A program made the translations under genes and the position numbers. This document shows, piece after piece, positions 12,041 to 23,565 of a DNA stretch of 64,000 nucleotides. Under the pieces are notes generated by a model. That model was given only the letters and a program-made list of their open reading frames with translations. It ran no database searches and had not been told where the DNA came from. The stretch comes from Mytilisepta virgata. Taxonomy: Eukaryota; Mollusca; Bivalvia; Mytilida; Mytilidae. Location of the stretch: positions 58,217,455-58,281,454 of the forward strand of contig CM051517.1 of assembly GCA_028015205.1 (NCBI GenBank). The letters are read 5' to 3'. The stretch's first letter is position 1, and each line of letters starts with the position of its first letter.

Positions 12041-13502
12041 ATGAAACGCAGCAATCGGAGATTGCACATCCCCCCGCTCCCAGCAAAGTCGGAATGCACA
12101 AAGTCTGAACCCCTCATAATTTCAAATTGCATAAATAGAGAAAAAGTTTGACACTGATCTTTGGATATCAAGAAACAACACAGAAATATGAAATTGGACT
12201 TCTACTGTTCGGACAAAGTCGAATGCAAAAGTTTTAAGATGGATAAAATTGAAATGGCCTACATCAAATGAATGTAAGTCTTAACTTGTCATGTCCATTA
12301 AATATATATATTGTTTAGGGGTGGGGATCTCAACTGTTTTTGAGATAACTTGTAATTTTGTAAATGAGGGGGGTGGGGCCGACCCCCGGGGATGACCATT
12401 CAACTGGTCTTGTCATGCCCACTAAGAATATATATGGTTTAGGGGTGGGGATCTCAACTGTTTTTGAGATAACTTGTAATTTTGTAAATGAGGGGGGTGG
12501 GGCCGACCCCCGGGGATGACCATTCAACTGGTCTTGTCATGCCCACTAAGAATATATATGGTTTAGGGGTGGGGATCTCAACTGTTTTTGAGATAACTTG
12601 CAATTTTGTAAATGAGGGGGGTGGGGCCGACCCCCCGGGGATGACCATTCAACTGGTCTTGTCATGCCCACTAAGAATATATATGGTTTAGTGGTGGGGA
12701 TCTCAACTGTTTTAGAGATAACTTGTAATTTTCTAAATTAGGGGGGTGGGGCCGACCCCCGGGGATGACCATTAAACTTGTCTTGTCATGCCCACTAAGA
12801 ATATATATGGTTTAGGGGTGGGGATCTTAACTGTTTTTGAGATATCTTGTAATTTTCCAAATGAGGGGGGTGGGGCTGACCCCCGGGGGTGACCATGTAA
12901 CTCGTCTTTAAATGTGGAATAAAAATATATATGGTTAAGGGGTGGGGATATGAACTGATCTTACCATATTTTGAGATTTTACATATTAGGGTGTAGCCCC
13001 ACCCCCCGGGCAAAAATCAAAATTCCGAAACCTTTGGCACAGACAACTCTTCAAGTGTTACTAGTGTACCTAATTTCATGTTTCTATCTTCTACGGTGTA
13101 GGAGGAGTTCTTGGACAATCGTTTTTAGACATTTTTTAACTCCTTAGGGCATTGCCCCTAGGGGCGGGACCAAAATTTTGATACCCTCTTTCAACTTGGG
13201 AAAGGCAATATAAGTAGTGACATAAGTTCCAATATCCTAGCTTTAACACTTTTGGAGATATCTCCATTTATTGGATATCGCGAAATTCGTTTTTCGCTCA
13301 TAATTTGGCCCCAAGGGGTCGAATTCCAATTTTAAGGGGTCTATTCCCTAGTGGGTCATATACTCTTCCATGATGCCAAATTTCAAATTTCTATCTTTTA
13401 CCGTTTCAGAGATATGCCTTGCCACTACAGACGTACGTACGTACGTACGTACGGACGGACTGTATTACATGATCCCCCCGCTTTCGCTAAGCGGGGGGAT
13501 AA
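12041..13502 (+). mobile_element. Hairpin-ended non-autonomous element, copy 2 (nested)
   Basis: Near-identical to 3053-4506 from ATGAAACGCAG to the terminal hairpin, with only scattered substitutions and two extra ACGT units. The left flank 12014-12040 (ending CTTAAATTTG) recurs at 13554-13580. There it is followed directly by AAAATTAATCAT, the sequence that lies just right of the element. That is an empty-site copy, and it implies insertion without a target duplication. This fits a Helitron/Helentron mechanism. Confidence 0.82.
12318..12978 (+). repeat. 124-bp tandem array inside element copy 2
   Basis: Same array as at 3330-3990, shifted by 8988 bp, including the same unit with an additional C (the 125-bp spacing). 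Both copies therefore inherited one array state. Confidence 0.92.
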
Positions 13503-13739
13503 AAATTAATCATAAGCATAATTAATACTTATGTTCATCAAAGAAATGATAATAAGCAATTAACAATCTTCTTAAATTTGAAAATTAATCATTATCTGAT
13601 TCCTTAGTTTTATATTTCAAAACTAAACTCATTGTTTTAACTATGACAGAAAACCATGGACGACGCGTCTTCACAAAGTATGGCCAATGTTGTCCTATGG
13701 CCGTTACGTCTTTTCAAAGTATGGCCGATGTTGTCCTAT

Positions 13740-13807
13740 GGCCGATACGTCTTTTCAAGGTATGGCTGATACTACTATGGACGACGTGGAAGTATGGCCG
13801 AAGCGTC
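13740..13807 (-). repeat. Right terminal inverted repeat of the 11.2-13.8 kb element
   Basis: Pairs with 11233-11301 with a few mismatches and a 1-base length difference. It is preceded by two related 41-bp units beginning GTATGGCC at 13678 and 13719. Confidence 0.75.
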
Positions 13808-13953
13808 CTGTACCGGACACTGGTAAAGAATGCAGCAACGATTCCACGGCGTGCATTGTAATATTTTTTTCTTACCATTTTATTGTAATAATATTTTGAG
13901 AAAATGCCGGATACGTTTTGTCGTACGTGGGAAATCAACACAAAATAATGTGG

Positions 13954-14169
13954 TTATGTTAGTGACAAGCAACCCCATTCTCCGCGAATTCTTCCCAGTT
14001 CTATTCCTCTGTAGAAATAGTTTGGAACATTTGAGATGACAGTTAAATAATCCGTGAGATTTTTGTATTTGGTAAGTTTATCATTGCAGAAGAATTGTAT
14101 CTCATTTAGATAGTCTGATTCAGAAGAACGGGCAATATTATTATCCATGTCAACAGAATTAAAATCCAT
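13954..14169 (-). other. Isolated 71-codon minus-strand frame, unknown
   Basis: A frame starting ATGGATTTT near 14169 has plausible composition (acidic N-terminus, Tyr/Asn-rich middle) and ends in TAA. No family, partner exon or convincing donor site is seen. It lies just right of the inverted-repeat element. Confidence 0.15.
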
Positions 14170-15110
14170 CGAGATTTAAATTTTTTAAGAGGCGGTCCAT
14201 TGGTCTAAGACGTTATTTGACATCAAAACTGTCCCAGCGAGTTAAAAAAAAAGGCGTCGGAGGTATATCGGAAAAGATATGTGTAAGAATAGCTTTATCA
14301 TCAAGTTCGGGCTAACCTTTTGGGCACCACGATTACACTTGACAGAAACTAAAGAACAAGGCGAAAATTATCAAACTTGATAGAGCTCTCGATTGAAAAC
14401 GGGCCTAAAAGGTACAGCAAAATAATAATGAGCTAAATTCTTATTTAAATGATGCAAGTTTATCCTTAATAATTTCATGGAGTAGCTAAGAATCGTTGTT
14501 TGAACTGGAATCAAAAACTTCTTCAGATGATTTTTCCCTATATACATTTTAAGAAACAAAATGATCACCAATATTTTTATTCTGTCAAATTTTCATAGCT
14601 TATTGATCGTTGCCTTTTAAAGGAGATCAAACACTACTTTATGTATTTTAGGTAAATTTTACAAAAACATATCTTTATTTAATCAAAAAGCTAAGTAATA
14701 TGCAGTTTTTTTTTCTGTAAATCTTGATTTATAAACAAATATTTCTTTGGTTCAAAGAAGGTGGGTTTTTCTAAGCATTTACAAAACCAGAGATTGTGTC
14801 TATAAGATACGGATATCCATTCCTCCTGAACATAGAATTCCAATCTACTATTTATGATAGGAAATCTTCTGAGAAACATTTTAGATATATGTAGGTTTCA
14901 CATTATTTCCTGCATCCATTATATATATAATTAATTGGTATCCCATGAAAAATATTGAATGAATAAAGTATGTATGTTGCGAAGCAGCTCACACGACAAT
15001 GAAATGCAAGGAATATAAATGGAAATTGTGAGCTGTTTTATTTCTCCCTGCTCGTGAACAAGGCCATATTGGCCGATACCTTGGGCAATTTTAACTTTTA
15101 ACTTTTTATA
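14170..15110. other. AT-rich intergenic DNA
   Basis: No recognisable gene. Short frames here look like chance. Confidence 0.4.
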
Positions 15111-15235
15111 CCCGCACTTTCTAATGAAATTTCGGGTATGTTGTCGTTGCGGTCGTCCGTTCGTCCGTCCGTCCGCCGTCCGTCGGTTCGTCCGTCCGTC
15201 CGTCACACTTCCTTGTGACGCAAACTCCTCCTTCA
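15108..15235 (-). repeat. Minus-strand hairpin plus GTCC-rich tract (probable end of another hairpin-ended element)
   Basis: ATACCCG and CGGGTAT (15108-15140) can pair around an internal stem. They are followed by a GTCC/GTTC-rich tract at about 15150-15205. Read on the minus strand this is ACGG-tract then hairpin, the order seen at 4441-4504. The array at 15625-16510 may be its interior. Confidence 0.5.
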
Positions 15236-15624
15236 CTTGGAATTCCAAATTTTTTTAAAGGTGGGGGGGGGGACAAAAAGGGCCGAAACAGAAAAAGACC
15301 ATAATTACTTAAATTTTATCTAAAGACAAAAAAATTGAAGAAATTTGTGAATTTCAGTTTAAGGGGCTATAGATCCCTAAAAGGGTACAAATAGTTAAAT
15401 TATAGTAAAAGTGGGTTGTGATATATTTGTCAAAAAGGTTATTTGTGACAGATGCAAACTGTAATGCTAAGCATGCTTTTATTTTGCATTTTGAGGATTC
15501 AAAGGGCCAAAAAGTTAGATTACAGTAAAAGTAGGTTGTGATAAATCTCTGCAAAGGTTAATTGTTATAAATGCAAACTGTAATGCAATGGAAACTGAAA
15601 ATGTTAAGAATGTTTGTTTACAAA

Positions 15625-16510
15625 TAAATGTGGGGGATGAAAGACAAGAACTGCTCATGAAGGCCATGTTTGTAGGCTGATTAGGATGAAATGAGGAAAC
15701 TTTGTATAGAACCTCCCAATTAGATGCTTTCTGTCAAGTTTCGCTCCATTTGGCCAAGCGACTTAAGAGGAGAAGATTTTTTTTTATATCAGCCAATCAG
15801 AAACATGAACTGCTCAAGGCGGCCATATTTATATTCCGATCGGGACACAATGAGGAAACTTGATAAAGGACCTCCCAATTATGCTTCCTGTCAGGTTTCG
15901 TTCCATTTGGGCAAGCAATTTCAGAGAATATTCTTTTATATAAGCTAATCAGAAACAAGAACTGCCAGTGGTGACCATATATGTACTATGATCGGGATGA
16001 AATAAAGAAATTTTGTAAAGAACCTCCCATAGATGCTTCCTGTCAAGTTTCCTTCCATTTGGCCAAGCGATTTCAGAGGAGATTTTTTTATGGCAACCCA
16101 TTCAGAAACAAGCGGCCATATTTGTAGTCCGATGGGGACGAAATGGGGAAACTTTATAAAGGACCTCGCATATATGCTTCCTGTTAAGTTTTGTTCTATT
16201 TTGCCCAGCAGTTTCAGCGTAGAAGATTTTGAAAACTCAGCCAAGCAGAAACAACAATTGCCCATGGCGGCCATGTTTGTTGTCCGATCGAGACGAAATG
16301 AGCAATCTTTCATATATAAAGGACCTTACACAGATGCTTCCTGTCAAATTTAAATTCCATTTGGCCCAGTGGTTTCAGAGGAGAAGATCTTTGAAAACTC
16401 AGCCAATCAGAAACAACAATAGCGCATGGCGGCCATGTTTGTTGTCCGATCGGGACGAAATGAGCAATCTTTATAAAGGACCTTACATAAGTGCGACTTG
16501 TTATACTTGA
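15625..16510 (+). repeat. Degenerate tandem array, about 150-bp units
   Basis: About five to six units, each with CAGAAACAA-type, GGCGGCCAT, CGATCGGGACGAAATGAG, GGACCT and TTTGGCC-AGCG motifs. The CAGAAACA core recurs near 15798, 15949, 16104, 16247 and 16408. The frames across it (15724-16510) are array artefacts. Confidence 0.8.
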
Positions 16511-19500
16511 AATTAGTTATTAATGAATATACTGAAATTTTAGTGTTGTAGAAGTAAATATGATTAGCCCATGCATACACTACGACGTTATACAGGAATT
16601 GACCTTCTAACAGCTGTGTAATATGAATTGACGATAGTAAAATGTTTTGACTTTTCTGACAGTGGTATGACAATTAATGTGTTTCATCATAAACATTTGT
16701 TATATTAACCAGATTTTGATTTTTTTATATTACATGTTCAGAATTTTACTTTAAAGTTAGCTGATATATAATTATATTTTGTAATAAAAACACAAGAATT
16801 TAGTACTAAATCATTTCGTTATTACCGATTGAAGATATTTGTGAGAATGACTATTTGTTTTATTTAAGCACTTCTTTGAGGACTGTGATAATTATACTGA
16901 CAGATAGGTCCACATTTGGGAGACATTTTAACATATCTGTATGCTCTTAAACGAATTCGAGTATCTATAGGTACACAATTCGCTGAATATGGCTGAATGG
17001 CTGTCTTATACATACTAAACTATGCCCCTTCAAGTTTGTTCTTCTTGAAAGTATCAAGACCCAGAAACCAAAAACTGTTCCGTCTTTTAGGCGTTATCGG
17101 TTGTACACTGTGTCAATGTTCATAGCTAAGGCGATTTTCATCTCGAAAATCTAGTTCATGTACTGATGTACGTTTTGCTTATTCGGCTTCTAAATATATT
17201 ACAATTAACATTCTTTCAAAATAATTTTTATACCAGACATAAAGTTCACATAATGTAGTAACTTACCTGATATATTAAACCAAATGATACAAAAAGTAAC
17301 CATTAAATTTCCAAAATATATTATATATCGCCTTACCTGACCATGTTACAGACGAACAGCGAGAATTTGCTGAACAAATTTTTTAAACACGAATTGCGTG
17401 GTCACATTGAATTTGGTATTAAAAACTATTTTGGGGAACCAACAAAGATATATACATGATATATAATTGTATTTTGTAATAAAAACTTATTTATTAACGA
17501 AAAGCCAATTATTCAAGGCTTTTTTAGCTGATTTCTACAATTAAAAAAATCCATTGGACATGTATGACAGGCTCAAAACGGGGATGAAGGAAAACCGTTT
17601 GTTGTCAACTTGAAAGTGTTGCATCCCCACCCCCGTCTAATCTTTCTTTACTGTATATGCTACCAGAGAGAACAAAATTGGTTCCTGCATATCTAGAGAC
17701 GTGTGTTGGATCTGTAATACAATATGTTCATGAAATTCTTCGGTCAGCGTATCGATTGGGATTGTGTTATTGGTTTTTGTAGCAGTATATTAGGCAACAT
17801 TTACCCGGAGAATATATATTTCAAATAAAAGAAATTCTCATTGGAATCTGTAGAATGAACTGGAATTTGACAGGCATTTACTGGATTGTCAGAATGGTCA
17901 GTGCATTTTACTATATAGTGGGCTAGACCTCTCTATAAGGTAAGGTCTCCCAAACAAAGGCGAGTATCCAAATCTTTGTCGACAACGTGCAGCTAACACG
18001 AACTGATGCCAGTTGAAATAGATATATTGCCTTAATTTTAATGAAGATGCATATCGGTTCCAGCAAAATCTCTATCACAGAATGTTTATTAGCCAGATCA
18101 ACGTGTACAAGCCGTAACCACGTAAAATGGGGAGATATTTTGGATTTTTTCACCAGGCATCTCAGATGTTTATAGGCATGGGACATCATTTTTTCATACG
18201 TTCAGAAAGTGCATTTTCAGGAATATTGACGAAACTACAGATTTATATATTTATTTAATTACAGCCTTCTTCTAGTTTGTCCTGATGTCAGCTTCAGTCT
18301 CAGAAATTATCCTGAGGTGAAAGAAATATACATGTAAAATATGCTGAATTCTTCAACAAAATTCTGCTAACATGGTTCATGTATTACGAAAAATTACAAC
18401 ATAATGAAATAACCAATGAGTTTTAAATCGGTTTGTATTCACTATAAAATTGCGATTTTAAAACCATCTTGCAATGACAGAAACGTGCTTATTTCTTTCC
18501 TTGATCTTTCAACGATAACTAAACATTACATGCACTACAATTATTGTCCAGTACTAATGTCAGTCCATTAAGCATTAGAGTGAAAATTGTAAGCAAAACC
18601 ACACAAGAAGTCTAAAACATGATTATTACCATAGTTCTGGAACAAGTGATGTTTAGGGCTTGATGTGTCCTGGTACCTCTTCCATGGGGTATAATATTAC
18701 CAGCTAGTATCTGTGTATAGGGTAATTGTCTGGGGTCAATTATTCTGTTACTTTTTAGGTTAGTGCAAGAATTCTAGGAAAGACCTCTAAAAAAACAGCC
18801 AAGTCTAACTAATAAGGAAAATAAAAATAAAATCATTTAAGGAAAACAATTACTTATTTTAATTATTAAATATATACTATATCTACAATTCTGTAACCGA
18901 AGTTTCTCATTTTTTACTTTTTCTTTGACAATATATATATATAGATAAAACTTTTCCCTTACAACATTCATTCTCAGACAACAAATCACTTTTTCATTTA
19001 ACAAACACATTAATACTGATAACATTAGACTTATAAAAAAAATATTTTATCACAGTACTGATGAATAAAACACATGTAACATTCTAAATAAAAGAAAAAT
19101 GATGTGCAACTGTTGCTGATTTTTAAAAATCTTCAATTTCAAAGAAATAGATAAAACTGTCACATATGACAACTTTTTAAGAATATTTATTATTCATTTT
19201 TCTTCCAAGCCATATTTTATAGGGCCGAATTTTTGTGATCCCATCAAGAAGAAAAATCTACCGTATAAGTGTGCACTGTTAACAGCTGCAAGAAATATTT
19301 AAATAAATAGAGAAAAAAATTGAAAAAGTACTACCATTAATATAAATATGCTCAATAAAAATTAGAATGAAACATAAAAATTTTGCATCATTTGAGTGAA
19401 AATATCATAAATTAACAATGATACAGAGTTATAAAGTACGAAACTGTATGCTTAAATTATAGCACTGAAAAACAGTATACTACTTTATCAGGACTGCAAG

Positions 19501-20522
19501 AATGACCTATGACAAATCATATGCTTAACTTGCTATACATTCTGAAATTTATGAATGCCGTTAAGGATTACTGCCAATCTCCAAAAAGAAAAAAAGACGA
19601 AATTATTCATTTATTATTACAAGCAAAAACGAATTTTTTAGATGTACTGCATTTTTGCAGCAATAAAATGTTTGAATTTATTTTTCAATTCATAATATAT
19701 GCTTTATAAATGAATCATGTCTTTAGCTGAAGTAAATTAGTACTGGTCAAGACCTGTTCCTTAAAGTTTAATGATGGTAAATTTGAGCTTCACTAACTCC
19801 TTTTTACAGAATTCTAATGTGATATTTGGAAAGATTTATTCTTAAAGTCAAGGTTTTTAGTAATATTTCATAAATATGAGTAGGACAACTTTCCCCTGTA
19901 TTTGTTTCACTTACACTTATAACTATTGATTTTTTAATATTAAATATTTATCTACTTTTTACTGTAAACTATTGCATGTATTGCATTTTGATGTTAAACA
20001 GAAATCTTATGCTTAATCTTAAATAGTTAGTTCAAGATTTCTATCTGTCTCAAAGATGTTAATTTGACTAATTTGTGTTAAAACTGTCCCCAAAACCAAA
20101 TTAAGGTGTGTAGAAAAATTTTTGATACTTATTTGTTAGATATTATTAGCAAATATTTAGAGACCACATACATGTACCAGAAAATGCCCACTGAAATTTT
20201 GAAAGGCTTTAGGCATCTTTTTGAAAATGGCCCTAGAAATGAAATATATACAGGTGAAAATGACCCTACTTCTTTTGTTGTTGCATAGATGAAGTATGAT
20301 GAGCTTTAGGCTCCATTGGATGAGATATCAAAAACCCTGTAAGATTATGAATTTCTTTGGTGTTTTGAAATTTTCTGGATCTCAAGAGAATTCCAAACAT
20401 TAAAACAATTTATAAAATTTATAACAAGATCCGAGACATTTATAACCTTTAAACACATAAGAAACTTGCTGCTCTTAGCAAATCTGAACATAAAAAAAAA
20501 ATCTTTCAGCCATAAAAATATT
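16511..20522. other. Intergenic DNA, no gene recognised
   Basis: AT-rich sequence between the repeat arrays and the MITE at 20523. No exon-like frame with matching splice sites or recognisable protein was found. The frame at 17923-18189 (minus) is open for 88 codons but unlike any family I know. Confidence 0.45.
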
Positions 20523-21055
20523 GTCAGAAACCCAAGGCTGGTCTTGCTTATGCTTTGCCACACTTACCGACCGTGGGTCAATTCATTCATTTGTTCTTGT
20601 TTTCATGAATAATTCATGAACCATTTTGATTGTTTTAACACAATTCTGTAATGGGAATACAGCTAATCGAGTGATACTTTAAAGACGAGCTCTGGGTTCT
20701 GATATGCATCATCGCCTGTAAGGAATTCCAATCTGTTTCCATATAGTTTTAAAACAAAGTAAACAAGTTTTCAAACTTTCAAAGAGAATGCATTACTGAC
20801 CACATGAAAAAAATCACTACACAACAAAAATTTAGCAACTACATTATGCACATGGGCACGGTTTTACTTTCCAATCTCCAATGTGAAGAACGTAATTATT
20901 TTTACAATCTCCAAAGTGGAGAATTCAATTATTGTTGGCAGTAATTTCAATGGTCAATTTAATTCATGAATATTTATTAAAAAATGAATAAATTGACCCA
21001 CGGTTGGTAAGTGTAGCAAAGTGTTTAGAACCGCGACCGCCCATGGGTTTCTGAC
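20523..21055. mobile_element. MITE-like element with long terminal inverted repeats
   Basis: GTCAGAAACCC at 20523 pairs with GGGTTTCTGAC ending 21055. Further in, CACTTACCGACCGTGGGTCA pairs with TGACCCACGGTTGGTAAGTG at 20996-21015. The similarity of the arms continues for about 70-110 nt. About 530 bp, no ORF. Confidence 0.72.
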
Positions 21056-21539
21056 CATGCAAAAATATCTCCTTACTCAACAACTGAATTAAAAAATAAA
21101 TAATCAGTAGAATCTAAAATAAATAAATGGCTCAGATTTGGCACAAATACTGACTACACAAAATGTATTTACTACACAGGAACGAAGGCACATTTGTATA
21201 AGATATCACAGTTTAAGGAATGCATAAATATATGTATATTTACAAAAGGTGAAATCTTCATATGAAAATACTCACATTCCCATGAGTATATACGATTCAA
21301 CATACACATATACAAAGCAATTACAATGTTGAAAATAAGGCAGTACCAGCAAAGCTAAATATAACTGAACAAATATAAAACTGTGTACAGGTAACTGATC
21401 AATAATTATAATTGTAAGCTAAATACCAGTAAATTATTATTTTATTAATCTACAGATGTTTCCAATATTTGTTTTTTAAGCTGTACTCCATTAACAAACT
21501 ATACATTGTTTCTGTAAGATACGGATGCTCCGTCTAAAA

Positions 21540-22045
21540 TATAGGTCATCATGTATGAATGCTGAATACTACCTAAGGAACATCCGCTGATGAAGTTTCA
21601 TTGATACACTATGCTTAGTTCCGAAGAAATGAACCTAAACGCAAAACTTAACCAGAGTCATTCAAGCATAAACTGTAGGTCATAATGACCCAATTGTTGT
21701 ATGACTGCAAGTACTTACTACCCAAGGCACATCCACTGATCTAGTTTCATTTATACACTATGTTTAGTTCCAAAGAAATGAACCTAATTGCAAAACTTAA
21801 CCAGTCGCTCAAGCATAAACTGCAGGTCTAATGATCCAATTATTGTATGACTGCTCAGTACTACCCCCAAGGCACAGCCACTGATGAAGTTTCATTGATA
21901 TACTATGCTTAGTTCCAAAAAATGAACCAAAACGCAAAACATAACAACATAGTTCGGATGTATGGACGTACGTACATGTAAGGACAGACGGATAAGGGTA
22001 ACTCTATATGCCCCATCCACATTCGTGGGCAGAACATAAAAAGTA
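21540..22045 (+). repeat. Degenerate tandem block ending in a GGACGTACGTAC tract
   Basis: Three diverged units of about 140 bp contain AAGGCACATCCACTGAT and TTAGTTCCAAAGAAATGAACC (split here across units). They are followed by an ACGT/ACGG-like tract at about 21962-21995 and a weak hairpin TGCCC...GGGCA. This resembles the other hairpin-ended elements in the window. Confidence 0.6.
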
Positions 22046-22387
22046 ATAACTCCTTGAAAAAATGACAGTAAAAGTTGTTTTGTAATGTCTAACATTTACA
22101 TATATGTGCTGGCAATTATATTGTATTTTGCACTTTAAAAAATATTTGTTCAATCGTAAAGCATTTTTGTATCTTTGTGTATAATAAGCTTAACTTTTTG
22201 ATAATAACTGATCATCAATTACAAATTGTATGTTTTAAAATGAAACAACAATAAGAAAATAAATGGGATTTTTTAAGTATTATTAAAGATAATTTTTAGC
22301 TGATGCAATTTTATTTATTTTTTTAATGTAGAATATCCTTCAAAAAGTATTACAAACTTTGGAAATATACAACAGAGCTGTCTCTAA

Positions 22388-22416
22388 ATTGTGTGTGTGT
22401 GTGTGAGTGTGTCTGT
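22388..22416. repeat. (TG)n microsatellite
   Basis: Short TG run with one GA interruption. Confidence 0.8.
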
Positions 22417-23293
22417 TGCTACAACAATAATAAATGATGCTATTGGATGAATTTTTACAGAGAGAAAAAAGCAATAAAATTGGCACGATGCAATGTATTA
22501 CATACAAAATCTGTATGAAACATTCAAAGAAAAAGTCAAATTCATCCTGATATGGTAAGTCATAAACAATTTGTAATTACAAAATAATTTTTGTAAAAAT
22601 ATACATATATATAAGTTTAAATATCACATTGTATTTTACCCTATCACAGTTGAATTATGAATTGAGTGCTGCTATTTGATAAGGACATATTAAGAGGTCT
22701 CATTGCACGCTTTATAGTTTATCAGAATTTACTTTGTTTAGACAATATGTTGATGTAACAATTATTCAACTATCTGATGAAAGAAAGGATGTAATGGATT
22801 AAATTTTGAAACAGAATTTCTGTTTGTATTAAAAAGTGTTTTTTTTTGCTGTGTCTTGTTTCTACCTAATGAAGAGGGCAAAGGGGTGCACAGTAAGTTG
22901 CATGTTCCCTCTATTTCAGGCCAGCTGGGACACTGGAGTCCTTCCCTCTAGAATTTTATTTTACATTCAGCTTCATAAGCAATTTCTGATCTCTAACATA
23001 ACTGTATTTATTTACCATTACCTTGACAAAGCACCTTTGTATGTAAAGATTTGAGTCAAAAAGTCTGTAGTGCAATTATGGATTATAACATAAATATTTC
23101 TTCCGATAGTAGATGTTGAAAGTCTTTTTGCTCAACATATTGTCTAAACAACCCCTGCACAGAGAACTGAACAGAAATCAACAATGTATCAGAAAGTTGA
23201 AAGGGAAACAGTTCTTGTGCCTCTCCTTGGCTCAGAGCTGCCATGTCACTTGGTATGACCACATATTTATTGGTACTTTTGCTTCTGTTTCCG

Positions 23294-23565
23294 TCAGCTT
23301 AATACAGTAGCGTGGTTTTCCCGTAACTCAATCTGACGAAGTCTAAGATTGTTAGATGCTCCTCTAATACGCTGAGACTTTGTCGATCTAAGAGAAGCTG
23401 ACATTTGACTTTCTGGTACAGATTGTTGAGATCCTACACGACTAATGACACTCCCAGGGGTGGCAGATCCAGGATGTCCAAGATCAGGTCGCTGGACTAC
23501 GGGGGCAGGGGCCGAGACCACTGATAGACCCGGCGGACCATTATTGGATGCGACTCTTGGTAGGT
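23294..23565 (-). CDS. TTLL6: TTLL6-like coding exon 17 (stop)
   Basis: Acceptor TTTTTTTCAG, then 90 codons to TGA at 23294-23296. The sequence is Pro/Ser/Arg-rich, ending [15 protein letters not shown]. An AATAAA (TTTATT on the plus strand) lies only about 23 nt past the stop at 23266-23271, and another lies near 22954. The true poly(A) site is not determined. Confidence 0.82.

Larger units (their letters stand above)
11233..13807. mobile_element. Element with about 69-bp terminal inverted repeats, interrupted by a nested element
   Basis: The left arm 11233-11301 and right arm 13740-13807 are imperfect reverse complements. They share GGCCGATACGTCTTTTCAA and TATGGACGACGTGGAAGTAT. The right side also carries two extra tandem units of about 41 bp at 13678-13759. 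Without the nested element (12041-13502) the host is about 1.1 kb. No transposase is recognisable and no clear flanking duplication was found, so the superfamily is open. Confidence 0.75.
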
